From Kuschelorhynchus macadamiae (taxonomy: Eukaryota > Arthropoda > Insecta > Coleoptera > Curculionidae): DNA of 64,000 nucleotides. The position numbers and the translations under genes were made by a program. A model generated the notes under the pieces. The model had not been told where the DNA came from. It ran no database searches and was given only the letters and a program-made list of their open reading frames with translations. This document shows, piece by piece, positions 1 through 9,968 of this stretch (positions are counted from its first letter, which is position 1; each line of letters opens with the position of its first letter). The stretch covers positions 744,001-808,000 of the forward strand of contig JAUTXW010002103.1 in the NCBI GenBank assembly GCA_030620095.1, read 5' to 3'.

Positions 1-525
1 AAAACTAACGCTCTAACAAGAACTCAACGTCCTTATTGCAACACACTTCACGGGCAATATTCTGGTACTGTCGCAAAGCATGCGAGAGAAAAAATGTAAA
101 ATTTTTGACTCCAAAAATGCAACTAAATGCACTAGTCTTTACTACTTTCAACAATGAACGGATATCGCCTGAGGTCGACAGTGTTACGTCGACCGAAAGC
201 TTTATCCCCTCATAATACCAGTGGGTGCAGTCGACGTTTAATGTCCGACTAAGTAAAATATTTTTTCAATTAAGAAAAATCTAGTTCTAATAATAAATAA
301 ATCAAATTAGTATTTCTAATGTCCGTTTTAGGTCTTTTGCATCGGCGGTATTTCTTATTTAACTGTCTTTGACATAATGTCATTATTTGTCAAATAATAA
401 ACTAGTTGGACATTAACGAATTTAAAATTATAATAAGGCCAAAAATTATACCTACAGATACTCTTGAATGACGCGGGAAGAGTTTTCGTTTTTTTTTGTC
501 AGTTGGCAGATGCCAATTGGCGATG
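1..525. other. AT-rich flank, no gene seen
   Basis: No coding exon or recognisable element was found. By position it should be intron 4 of 14-3-3 epsilon, because exon 4 (3515-3648, minus strand) ends in a donor site and the next exons must lie to its left, outside the window. There is a short palindromic GTCGAC-rich stretch around 175-240. Confidence 0.4.
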
Positions 526-1075
526 TACAGGGTTTTCCCGAATATTTTTCCACCCACCTAGAGAGTTTATTTGAATAGATACGGAAATGTCGTAAATGCA
601 AAAGTTGTTGAGTTTTTTATGAAGATCTGGAATATTATATCATAAGTGCGAAAATATTATTGGAAATGTCAAATTTTGAAAAGTCAGTTTTTTTTAAATG
701 AAACACCCTGTATATTAAATCATATTCTTGAAGATCTTTTTTTCTAATTTCGAATATATATACTTTTAATATAGTATATCAATTAGTTTTGGATATATAA
801 GCTTTTAAACATTAAAGAAATGGTATGGTAATTTGTGCTAAAACATGAGCCATGGTCAAGACAATTGCAATGAACGAGCATTTTTAATATCTCATACGTT
901 GGACGATGGGTTATTCGGAAGAAGAAACTCGACATGATAGAATTATTTTATTTACATGGTAAAAATGCATCGGTTTCCAGATAGACCAACACCGACTTGT
1001 AGGACAATATTAAACATCGCTTAACAATTGAATGAAAGAAAAACACTTAAGCGAAAAGCTAGAATAGTGGAAAAA
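526..1075 (+). repeat. Left inverted arm of element 526-2590
   Basis: This arm is the inverted counterpart of 1977-2590. The match starts at the terminal TACAGGGTTTTCCCG and continues through the helix-turn-helix coding region. Small indels separate the arms, including a deletion of roughly 25 bp in this arm inside the HTH region near 970. Confidence 0.85.
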
Positions 1076-1130
1076 AAAGCTGAAGAAGATTTAATTATTT
1101 TATTATATTTTGAAGGTAATTTTGAAACTT
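906..1130 (+). pseudogene. Broken N-terminal HTH exon of mariner-type transposase (cis copy)
   Basis: An ATG at 906 opens a reading frame beginning MGYSEEE, as in the intact minus-strand copy at 1950-2171. The frame is lost after seven codons by a 2-bp deletion, and a further deletion of about 25 bp removes the middle of the helix-turn-helix. The region ends near a GT donor-like site (about 1116) that precedes an AT-rich intron-like stretch. It lies in the same orientation as the downstream DDE domain, so it should be the original first exon. The type of domain resembles DUF4817-like HTH modules of insect mariner relatives; this is recalled, not searched. Confidence 0.7.
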
Positions 1131-1175
1131 TTGTATTAAAATAATTTAATTATCTTATTTATTCTTGTTTTCTAA

Positions 1176-1922
1176 AACATTATAAATATAAGCCATATAG
1201 GTTTTTACCTACTCAAGAATTAACCGATCAAAATAAAATAGACCGATTACACTTCTGCCAAGAAATAGAAAAACGTGTTATGATGAACCAACTAAAACAT
1301 AATTTTCACTAACGAGGCAACATTTACCACTGGAGGCATGTTTAACCGGAAAAATACGCATTTTTGGTCAAAAGACAACCCCCGAGCTCTTCAGGCGGTC
1401 AAAATTCAGGGAAGAAGATCCCTACATGTTTGGTGTGGCCTTCTTAACAATCATGTTATTGGACCTATATGTTTAAATGGGAATTTAACCGGACAAAGGT
1501 ATCAGGAGTTATTAGAAAACGAAATCGAGGGGCATTTAAAACAACTACCGATTAATTCATATCTTAATTTGATATGGCAACAAGATGGTGCCCCTCATAA
1601 TGTCCAGCCGGTCACCAATTTTTTAAATGACAGGTATTCATTTTGGATTGGAAAACATAGACCATTAAGATGGCCAGCAAAGAGTCCCGATGTCTCTCCA
1701 TTGGACATATTTTTGTGAGGTTATCTGAAAAACCAGATATACTACAATAGGCCAAGAACCATCCAAGCTTTAGAGCAAAATATATCCAAACAATTGACGA
1801 TTTAAACACCCAATCACCTCATTTTTTCTACGCATCCATACACAGAAAATTTAGAAGAAATATTCAGAAATGCATTATAAATCAAGGAGCCTATATAGAA
1901 AACCAAAACTTAGTTCTTTAAG
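1176..1922 (+). pseudogene. DDE domain of mariner-type transposase, decayed
   Basis: The region encodes the catalytic half of a Tc1/mariner-type transposase. Visible blocks are an N-terminal stretch around 1180-1310 (HFCQEIEKR), a first-aspartate region reduced to NEATFTTGG, then WCGLLNNHVIGP, the second-aspartate block QQDGAPHN (one proline short of the usual QQDGAPPHN), and the third block SPDVSPLD. A TGA stop replaces the expected tryptophan at about 1716-1718, and the C-terminus runs on to about 1922 with further frame changes. The protein is close in type to the one encoded at 38699-39828. No function is expected from this copy. Confidence 0.85.
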
Positions 1923-1949
1923 CTAATATTATTATTTACCTACTTTATA

Positions 1950-2171
1950 TTATCGATTTTTTATGGTATTGTTTCTTTCCACTATTCTAACTTTTCGCTG
2001 AAGTGTTTTTCTTTCATTCAATTTTTTAACGATGTTTAATATTATGCTACGAGTCGGTGTTGGTCTATCTGGAAACCGTCTGCGATATTCGTTACGAGCT
2101 ATCGATGCATTTTTACCATGTAAATGAAATAATGCTATCATGTCGAGTTTCTCTTCCTCCGAATAACCCAT
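1950..2171 (-). pseudogene. Second, intact N-terminal HTH copy of transposase, in the right arm
   Basis: An open frame of 73 codons starts MGYSEEEKLDMIALF and runs through a helix-turn-helix of the kind found at the N-terminus of these mariner-type transposases. It lies on the minus strand, opposite to the DDE domain of the same element, so it cannot be spliced to it as arranged. It is better preserved than the copy at 906-1130 that does face the DDE domain. The last residues after about RIVE differ from the other arm, which marks the end of the inverted arm. Confidence 0.75.
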
Positions 2172-2590
2172 CGTCCAACGTATTAGGTATTAAAAATGCT
2201 CATAAATATGACCGGTAAACGTCAAAAAGGCGTCGTTCATTGCAATTGTCTTGACCATGGCTCACTATGTTTTAGCGCAATTTACCTTACCATTTCTTTA
2301 ATGTTTAAACGCTTATATATCCAAAACTAATTGACAGAATATATTAAAAGTATATACATTTGAAATTAGAAAAAAAAAAAGATCTTCGAGAATACGATTT
2401 AATATACAGGGTGTTTCATTTAACAAAATTGACAACCTGTCAAAATTTGAGATTTCCAGTAATATTTTCGCACTAATGATATAATATTTTAAATCTTCAT
2501 AAAAAACACAACTTTTGTATTTACGACATTTCCGTATCTATTCAAATAAACTCTCTAGGTGGGTGGAAAAATATACGGGAAAACCCTGTA
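1977..2590 (-). repeat. Right inverted arm of element 526-2590
   Basis: Inverted counterpart of 526-1075, carrying the intact HTH copy, an inner TACAGGGTG box at 2405 and the terminal CCCTGTA at 2590. Confidence 0.85.
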
Positions 2591-3427
2591 CAGGGTGTTA
2601 GGGGTCTGATTATAACACAAATATTTAAACAGGTGATAGTCTGGACGATTTTGAACAAAAAGTTCCTATATACTATCGGTCAATTCTAAATGGTTTTCGA
2701 GATATTACACTTTAAAATGTTTAATTTTGGAGGGTTCGACAAAAAAAAACAACCTAGTTGTCACTAACTAAACAGTAATTTTTGAGATAAATTATGTACA
2801 CACTTTTGACCCTACAAGATTACAGACAGCTTTGTTAATTTATCAGTTTCCAAAACGTATTAAAGAGTGTCAAAACACACCAAAAACTCTACTTTATAGC
2901 ACAAAGACATTCAAAAAAAGTATTATAAAAAGTTAAAGCAAATGTTCACTTGAACAAGGACGCATAGATACCACAAAGCCAATTTTTGAATCAATTTTAT
3001 TGAACTTATTAAACAATGTGTTATCTTTACGTCGTATTCTTCATTGTGATATTTTAAAAAACATGCCACATATTTAAACTTGAACTAACACAACTTTTTG
3101 TATGTCGTTCACTGAACAATGAACCGTGTTTAATTCCTTTTACGGCAAAAACGATGTTGCCGATTTATGTAAGATATTAATTAAGGTACAAAATTTATTT
3201 AAAAAAAATCCGTATAAATTACATAAAAATAATATAAATAACCGTTTTACACAATAAAATAAATAACAGTATTAACGTTGTGCTCAAAATTAAATAATAT
3301 AAAACACAACTTTAAAACTTTTTTTTCTCAAGTGATTAAAACCCAACGTTACATAAGATTTTTGGACCAAAACGGACCATATTATCACGTGTTAAAATAT
3401 TTGTAGTTAAACTCCAAACATCCTGTA
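2589..3427. mobile_element. Probable non-autonomous TACAGGGTG-ended element, abutting the previous one
   Basis: TACAGGGTGTTAGGGG begins at 2589 and shares its TA with the right end of element 526-2590. An inverted-type end, ACATCCTGTA, lies at 3418-3427. No transposase is visible between them. The pairing of the two ends is an inference from terminal motifs only. Confidence 0.4.
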
Positions 3428-3514
3428 TTCCACGGCGTAATTAATACTTTCACATCAGGTAGGTGAAATCTGCAGTAAAGCAATCTATGCAAAATTTTAT
3501 AGATAAATATTTAC

Positions 3515-3648
3515 CTGATAGGATGTGTGGGAGGTAGTTCTGTGGTTGCGATATCGCTGGCGCTCTTATATGCTACTAACGAGTGCTCCGCGGCGTCTTT
3601 ACGGTCAGTGCCTGTCGCGAATTCAGCCAGATACCTATGATAGTCACC
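3515..3648 (-). CDS. 14-3-3epsilon: 14-3-3 epsilon, exon 4 (internal coding exon)
   Basis: This exon encodes GDYHRYLAEFATG through TELPPTHPI, the helix D-F region of a 14-3-3 adaptor protein, which binds phosphoserine/phosphothreonine motifs as a dimer in the cytoplasm. On the minus strand it is preceded by a TTTCTAG acceptor and followed by a GTAAAT donor. It has 134 bases: 44 codons plus two bases of the arginine codon of the PIR motif. HRYLAE carries the conserved Arg-Tyr pair of the phosphopeptide-binding groove. The wording of this block (AEHSLVAYKSASDIATTELPPTHPI) is epsilon type rather than zeta type. The downstream exons, beginning with LGLALNFSVFYYE in the family, are not in the window. 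Confidence 0.96.
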
Positions 3649-3734
3649 CTAGAAATATAAAAAATTCCATAAAATAAAAATATCCGGGAGTAGCTGTAAC
3701 ATAGAATGAAAAAAAAAACAATCAGTAAAAGGGT

Positions 3735-3785
3735 CTCGACATTTTAGTAAACTTCAGTCGCAAATTACCACAAAAAGACATCATG
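3735..3785 (-). repeat. Intronic motif shared with the intron upstream of exon 2
   Basis: The plus-strand core CAGTCGCAAATTACC at 3755-3769 recurs at 17901-17915, with similar flanks (TCGACATTT before it, ACATCAT after it). The core lies 107 bases upstream of exon 4, against 108 bases upstream of exon 2 for the other copy. Confidence 0.7.
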
Positions 3786-4520
3786 AAGAACTCACTTAGT
3801 AGTGCATAAAACCTTTTTCTTTGGAAAGATTCCGCAAAGTACAATAAAAATTAAATATTTAGAAAACATAAAAGTAAACAAATTCCACAAAACGAGTAAC
3901 GAAATATTTTCTAGGTATTTACAAAATCCGATTATATTTCGAATAGACATATTATATCCTAGCAGATGGCAAGATTTAACGCGGTGTTGTCAATAGCGCG
4001 ATTTAGGTTTTCTTGCTTATAAATATTTTAAAGCGAACTTTAAGATTATTAGAAATTAAAATGCCAAAGTAAATTTTGCTTTAAAGAAACAAATAGGGCT
4101 GCTGATTATAGGTGGGTGACCGCTAGGGATGTCAATCCCAAGATCCTGAAGTCACGGGATCAGATCGATCAATTTCGGTGTTAATCTCTATTTTTTAACC
4201 ATTTAATTTCGTAGATGCCGACAACACCGCAATCCGTAAACATGCCGTGATATCGCCGATGAGGCATCGATTCAACCATATGCCGGGCATTCCCCATTGT
4301 CCAGTTCTGGTAACAGTACAGATTTTGCTCGTTTTTGAACAAATTTAAAATTCATGTTGAAGGAATTATTCAAAATTAAAATACCAATTAACACTGATCT
4401 GCAAGAGACATTAAGAACGAGAATCAAGCAACGCAGAACCATTTATTCTGAAATTATCTGCTATCTAAATCTAGACTCTATCACTCCGAACAAGATGATT
4501 GCTTTAAAACATCAACACCC

Positions 4521-4609
4521 GTATTCACTAAAGAGGTTTAAATTTAGATCAGGTCTAACTTGACAGTTATAGGTTTAAGATGACATTTTTAACAACTGAA
4601 CAAATAATT
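4521..4609. repeat. 89-bp dispersed repeat, copy 1
   Basis: Starts GTATTCACTAAAGAGG and recurs nearly identically, same orientation, at 33192-33280, with only a few substitutions. No coding content; probably a fragment of an interspersed element. Confidence 0.85.
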
Positions 4610-5081
4610 TTTCTCAATGTCACAATTACAAAATGACAGTGACATAAGCGAAACATAACTGGCGAACTAAGAGTTTTAAGTACTATGGTAACTAGACCTG
4701 AGAAAATCCCGTGACTGACATTCCTAGTGACCTATGCGGATTGACAGCTCTTGCCTTTATATGACCCGGAAATCTTTTGATGGGTCCCAACTATACTGAA
4801 AGATGGTAAAGTTGGGCTCCATTTAGGCCGTCTTTTATTTTACCTTAATTGGATCTTCTATTCGAAGTATACTTAAAAAAGTTTTATGTATGAGTGATAA
4901 TCTAAAGATCTAGACTGATAAATAATCATTTGAAGATTTTATACTAAGATTTTACATAATTCATAATCCAATCCTTTTCTTTTATTCAAATTAAAAAATT
5001 ATAACAGTAATGAGTGTGGCATACACCAGGTAATCTAATTTATCGAGTGTATGTCTAGGAATAATAAAAACGGCAATTTAC

Positions 5082-5192
5082 CTTCATTTTGTAATAGAAT
5101 ACTTTGCTTTCTCCTGTCGAAGCTGCGGGAATCAAATGCTTGTCCAAAACTGTAAGTATGTCTGAGCAAATATCTCTTAATTCTTTTTCAAC
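5082..5192 (-). CDS. 14-3-3epsilon: 14-3-3 epsilon, exon 3 (internal coding exon)
   Basis: Exactly 37 codons, VEKELRDICSDILTVLDKHL through SKVFYYKMK, forming helices C/D of 14-3-3 epsilon. On the minus strand the exon follows a TGTTCCAG acceptor and ends at ATGAAG before a GTAAAT donor, both in phase 0. It joins exon 2 after YRQQ and exon 4 before GDYHRY, which restores the known family order. The change TVLDKHL and the AASTGESK block are minor variants of the widely conserved epsilon sequence. No frameshift or stop is present, so this is a live exon, not a retrocopy. Confidence 0.97.
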
Positions 5193-5375
5193 CTGGAACA
5201 TATATAGAGTTAAGTAATTTTTATAAGAAATTAAATCATCTATATGAGACACCATTTTTTAAATCGTACTGTATATTTAGTTCATTGCAAGATTCTCAAA
5301 AAATCTTGTCAGAAGTTAACAAAATAATTTGTAATAGCTATCCTTGATATCTATCAAATAAAGCTAGTATTTATA

Positions 5376-7010
5376 TACATGGTGTCCGGCAAATATATGG
5401 CATCCTCTCGGGAGCGTATATGGGAGGTCAAAAAAACCCTAGTTTGTCGTAGAAACAAAAAATACTAAAGTGCCCCTTAACGTAGATACATGGCTCCATA
5501 GGGATACCCAGCGATTTACCTTTTTGGTTTTAATTTTTGAACAGACTAATATTTATAACTTACTGAAGATTTAATATTTTATGTAGGCTATAAAGAATCA
5601 TAAAACCATACCTACATCATAATACCATCGTCAGGGAAGTCAGGAACGGACTTAAGCCTCGACTTTACTAAATAAATTTCGAAAGTATATTAACATAAGC
5701 TATTTAAACACAGTAACTAATCCAATAACATCACAATCAACAATTAAAATTAATAAAATGTGTCATTATTACATTCCACTAATGCTCACATGCATCAGAC
5801 TTATGGACAAGCACTGGGCCGTTGTGTGAAGGCAAGAAGAATTTGAGAAAGGCTTGATCGTAGCTCAAGAGAAACAGGTAAAAGTTAAGTTATAAAAAGT
5901 ACACTCAAAACTGAATCTTTTTGACAATTTGGAAAATAATTAAACGCAAAAATGTTAAATGTAAAAGCATTTTTTCTTCTTGTTTACTTGAGTATATTTT
6001 GGAAATGGGCGCCCTGCCCCTCTTTCATTTCTATACGAACGGATGTTTTCTCGTTGTACTGGAAAAACATTCCAGCATTGTCTCGAATTTCGTCGCAATG
6101 GTGTGTTATTCTTTCAATCAGGTCTTCTCTGGAGTGAATTGGCGTCGAATATACAAGCTTCATTAAATTTCCCCATAAAACAAATTCAATGGAGTCATGT
6201 CGGGCGACCTCGATGGCCATAAGAGTTGAGGGAATAAATTGCTAACGTGGGCGGATACATTTTCTAATAAATGGTTTAAGTTTTGTTGCCAGAATTCCAA
6301 ATACAAAGCACCATTTAATATGTCTTCACAAAAGAAAAACCCAATGAAATGATTTCCAATAATCCCCGCCCACACGTTAACTATAAAACTTTGTTGGCTG
6401 GTGTTTTGTCTATACTATTGCATGGGAATTTGCTTCATGACTGATATGCAAATTATGGCAATTACTACGTCTCGGGTGAAACTGACTAATCATTCTTGAA
6501 CAAATCAAAATAGTAAAATTTGGGTTTTGCCTAAATTCTTGTAAAAACAAATGTGCGTAATTCATTTTTACAGGATAACTGCAACTACAAAATATACCTT
6601 TTGTACGTGATAAAAATGCAGCAGTTACGTTTATTAGAGGGACTCTCATATTTTTCTTATCACGATGAATTAACAAATTTCCTAAAATGGAATATAAAAA
6701 TCTTGTCTACTTTTTTTTTTATTTTTTAGATTCGCATTTTCGAATGCTTGTCCGTCCATAAATAGATGCATGTCAGCCTAATATTTGCTATAAGAATAAT
6801 ACTCCATTGCTTAATAATTCTTGTGTACTCAATCAATTAGGTAATTTTGGCAACTATTGTCAATAACACATCGTTAAAAAAATAAAAACGATTGATGTTT
6901 TAGTGCGGTATTCTGATTTAATATTTCAATAAAGTGATTTTTGTCGAAAACGGTTGATTTTATAGAAACAAATGGAGAGTCTTTTTTTAAAGGGGAATGA
7001 GCAAGGTATT
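5376..7010 (-). mobile_element. Decayed mariner-type element related to 45976-48225
   Basis: A TACATGGTGTCCGGC end at 5376 resembles the end TACAGGGTGTCCGGG of the intact element at 45976. A block near 6950 (GTCGAAAACGGTTGATTTTA) resembles the inner arm sequence of that element. The right terminus was not located, so the right coordinate is approximate. Confidence 0.6.
5984..6700 (-). pseudogene. Mariner-type transposase relic
   Basis: Minus-strand frames encode pieces in the right order: a degraded first-aspartate region (about 6450-6650), VNVWAGIIGNHFIGFFF, LYLEFWQQNLNHLLENV, then SRSPDMTPLNLF, and a C-terminus with ITHHCDEIRDNAGMFF and GAHFQN. These match the layout of the intact transposase at 46463-47607, including its ITFHCDMIRNNAGLLW block. 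The second-aspartate block (HDGAPPHF in the intact copy) is missing, apparently deleted. Several frameshifts are needed to read through, so the copy is inactive. Confidence 0.8.
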
Positions 7011-7623
7011 TGGGTACCTTACACAGTTGAATACTCAAGGCTGGGTATTATTTGTAATGTATAATTGTTATCTAATAAGGACTCGAAAAGGAAACCGTTT
7101 CTTCCTGACTCATGCCATCAACAGGGATCAAAAACCCACAATCAGATGAAGCAAAAACCTAGATAAAAAATATTAAGTTAAATACATATTATGACAAAAA
7201 CCCAAAATCTCTACACAAACCCACTCAAACCATACAAAAATTGGTATTTTTGCCAACAATAGCCAGTAAAGGTCTTTTTGAAAAGCAATGCCAACAAGGT
7301 ACAGGGCGTCCCAACGAGGACCGAACAAGATCTTATTTTTGACCTCTGTTGTATTTTTTTCTGTAGAATTCAAAAATTGTAGCAAAATAAATATTTGAAC
7401 CCAAACTAAAAAACTTATGCCATGGGTGAAGTCTTTTAAAAGGAAATACCCTGTTTTTATACGGTTTTTGGAAAAGCCCCACTTTTTTATGTATATTATG
7501 TTCGAAAGATTTGATATTGTGATAGCTGTTTTAATGGTTTAGCCTTAATAATTTTAGTTACGCTTTAATAGGTTTATCATAGGTGATCACGGTATTAACA
7601 CTTTATAACTCCATTTTGTCGCC

Positions 7624-7753
7624 ATGAAATACTTATTAGAAGAGATATAGCATGTTACTTTGTGTTACAAAAGCCAACGAAAATGCAAGAGAAGCAAGGA
7701 TATTTATTGCAAATTTTCAAAGAAATATATCCGTACAATTTTAAGGATAAAAA
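7624..7753 (+). pseudogene. HTH copy in the left arm, facing away from the DDE domain
   Basis: An ATG at 7624 is followed by a frame related to the HTH copy at 8540-8674 (shared blocks TTACTTTGT, CAAAGAAATATATCCG, ACAATTTTAAGGATAAAA). It has a TAG stop at codon 9. It lies on the plus strand, opposite to the DDE domain. Confidence 0.65.
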
Positions 7754-7861
7754 CCCATTTGAAGAAACAAAAACAACATGATGCAAAAAGAATTTCACAA
7801 ATATTAATAATAAAAACAATAAACTATTAAAACAAAACTACTAATAATTTAGGTGGTCAAT

Positions 7862-8520
7862 AAGACTGGTGTTGTTCTCGACACAACATCGATATCCTCT
7901 TTGAAACCTTTCTAAACTTGTGTTATGATGTCGTTGATTTGGTTGAGCGGATTTATGTAATTACCAATTTTTTCCATGACCTCTTCAATATTTTGGTATC
8001 TTTGTTGGTATGCTACGTCAACGTTTTTTAGATGACCCCAAAGAAATGTATCTAAAAGAGAGAGGTGAGGACTACCGGGCGGTAGTGGTTATGGTATAGT
8101 GGTTTGAAAATTCAACATCACGCACGGCATGCACATGAGCTCCATCTTGTTGCTAAATTAGGTTTCGATATTCTTCTAAGGATAATTCATCTAAAATATG
8201 TTCAATTTGGTTTTGAAGAAACGCATTCTGTCTTCGTCCATTTAATGGCCCGTTATAAAATACTGGACCCAAAATTCTATTATTTAATACACCAAACATG
8301 AAATTAGGGTCGTTGTCCTGCTCCCGAATTACAATTTGGGAATTTCTTTCTATGCAGCTGTTAGATGCTGAAGTGAGAGAACATGCAACTATCTAAATTT
8401 ATTAAATTTTTACGTTCTGTGGGCGGTTCCTGGCTAACTCCTAGTGAATATACCGAGCTGCATCCAAAATCGTTCTGGTGGGACTCACTCTAAAATAATT
8501 TAAAATAGGTCGGTCTCGAT
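7862..8520 (-). pseudogene. Mariner-type DDE domain, decayed
   Basis: Minus-strand frames give DNDPNFMFGVLNNRILGPVF, then FYNGPLNGRRQNAFLQNQIE, then LDTFLWGHLKNVDVAYQQR and a C-terminus ending near 7862. The second-aspartate block is reduced to a QQDGAH-like remnant and the third block to SPHLSLLD. Several indels interrupt the frame. This is the catalytic part of the element 7300-9059. Confidence 0.8.
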
Positions 8521-8539
8521 TTCTGACTCTTGAATTTCT

Positions 8540-8674
8540 TTTTTATCCTTAAAATTGTATCTTCGGATATATTTCTTTGAAAAATATCAATAAATCTTCT
8601 CGTTTTCCTACATTTTCTTGGCCTTTGTAATACAAAGTAACAATCTGTAATATCTTTTCTAATGAGTACATCAT
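8540..8674 (-). pseudogene. HTH region of transposase, cis to the DDE domain
   Basis: From an ATG at 8674 the frame reads MMYSLEKILQIVTLYYKGQE and continues to a FQRNIS-like region with small frameshifts. It faces the DDE domain at 7862-8520 and should be the original first exon. It is better preserved than the plus-strand copy at 7624. Confidence 0.7.
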
Positions 8675-9059
8675 AGCGACAAAATATATCAAATTTCTTT
8701 TGACTTTGAAGGGATATAAAAGTGATAATACCTTTATCACCTATGATAAATGTATTAAACAGATTCCACTAAAATTATTAAGGATAAAATATTAAAATAT
8801 AGTAAAAACACCAATCGCAATCAAAAAATCTTTTTAACATACAAAAATTAAAAAATGTGACTTTTTCAAAAACCATGTAAATGTATGTAAAAATGTAAAA
8901 AAAGGCTTCATCAATGGTATAAATTTTTTGTTTTTGGTTCAAATATTTGAATTTGAATAAACAATTTTTGAATTCGACGAAAAAAAGAATATGGAATGGC
9001 TATTTTCGATTCAAAGTCAAAAATAAACCGTTGTTAAGTCCTCGTTGGAACATCCTGTA

Positions 9060-9968
9060 TAATAACAATAATTGAGGATCAAGGAATATTAAAAATCTGC
9101 CACGGCCTTAGGCCTATTATCCACATACCCACAAGAGTTTATCGTTATTTACTCTCATTATAATTTGCCATTAACAACTTTAGATTTAAAGATGCAAATG
9201 AGGCGACGCCACACTGGTCGATTTGCCTGGAATCACGGCATAAATGCATAAAATTTATTTATCTCAACATGACCAAAAATGTCCTAAATTTAAAGTCATT
9301 ATTGCAAACAACAAGTTGGTTGTGAAAAAATTCTTTCCAGCATTTGTCGTTCACTGACAGCAGACGTCAAAACAGAAATGTCAGCAGGTAATGCTTTGTA
9401 AGACTATAATATGAAAAAAGTGTAAAATTTTAATAGTTGCTACAAAAAAGTTATTACCTGGATCGATACTTATTTTCGGTGGATGTTAAATCTTAAGGTA
9501 TGTAGTTACAAAATATGTATAAGTTTTAGATATAAGTAGGATAGTAGTGGAAACTTAAGTCCAAAATCTCAATGTCTGCAAATTGCAACTTTTTTTTAAG
9601 GAACCTATATTATAGAAAGCTTTTTGTTTATGTTCCGCCTCAGATCCCGGTTTCTAATATAATTTTTTAACTTCTATGATTACTTATCGTAAGTATCCAA
9701 AAACAAAATTTTGCAGATATATGCAGTTTTTTCTATAAAATTTAAAATTAAATTGCGGCTTGGGTCTAAAAATCGAACTTTGCATTAATATGTAGTGTGT
9801 TTAAATGATGCCATGCAAGATTTATCATTAGTTATAGAATGTCTCACTGTATTTGTTTGTTAAATAGAATAAATCAATGTTGAAAACGAAATTAAGCCAA
9901 ATACCTCTGTACAGGGTGTCCAACTAATTTGTCAAAAAGTCCAAAAACGTAGAGAAAAAAAATTTGTA
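9060..9968. other. AT-rich spacer with one TACAGGGTG end
   Basis: No gene was seen. TACAGGGTGTCCAAC at 9910 is a lone mariner-type terminus without a visible partner. Confidence 0.5.

Larger units (their letters stand above)
526..2590 (+). mobile_element. Tc1/mariner-type element with very long palindromic arms
   Basis: The element starts TACAGGGTTTTCCCG at 526 and ends with the inverted copy at 2590, consistent with a TA target duplication. The inverted arms run about 550 bp (526-1075) and 614 bp (1977-2590), much longer than the usual mariner TIR. Both arms include a copy of the N-terminal helix-turn-helix coding region of the transposase. The central part holds the DDE domain on the plus strand. 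Each arm also has an inner ACACCCTGTA box (ending at 712, and inverted from 2405), 186-187 bp from the outer end. Frameshifts and a stop show that this copy is dead. Its right TA is shared with the start of another TACAGGGTG element. Confidence 0.85.
3649..5081 (-). other. 14-3-3 epsilon intron between exons 3 and 4 (1.43 kb)
   Basis: Bounded by a GTAAATTGCC donor at 5081 and a TTTCTAG acceptor ending at 3649. It holds a motif shared with the intron upstream of exon 2 (3735-3785), an 89-bp dispersed repeat (4521-4609) and no other recognisable gene. Confidence 0.85.
7300..9059 (-). mobile_element. Mariner-type element with HTH coding region in both arms
   Basis: Ends are TACAGGGCGTCCCAACGAG at 7300 and its inverted, slightly diverged partner ending at 9059, consistent with a TA target duplication. 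The inverted arms run about 454 bp (7300-7753) and 522 bp (8538-9059) and are diverged by many substitutions and indels. As in element 526-2590, both arms include the N-terminal HTH coding region. The DDE domain lies between the arms on the minus strand. All reading frames are broken. Confidence 0.8.
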
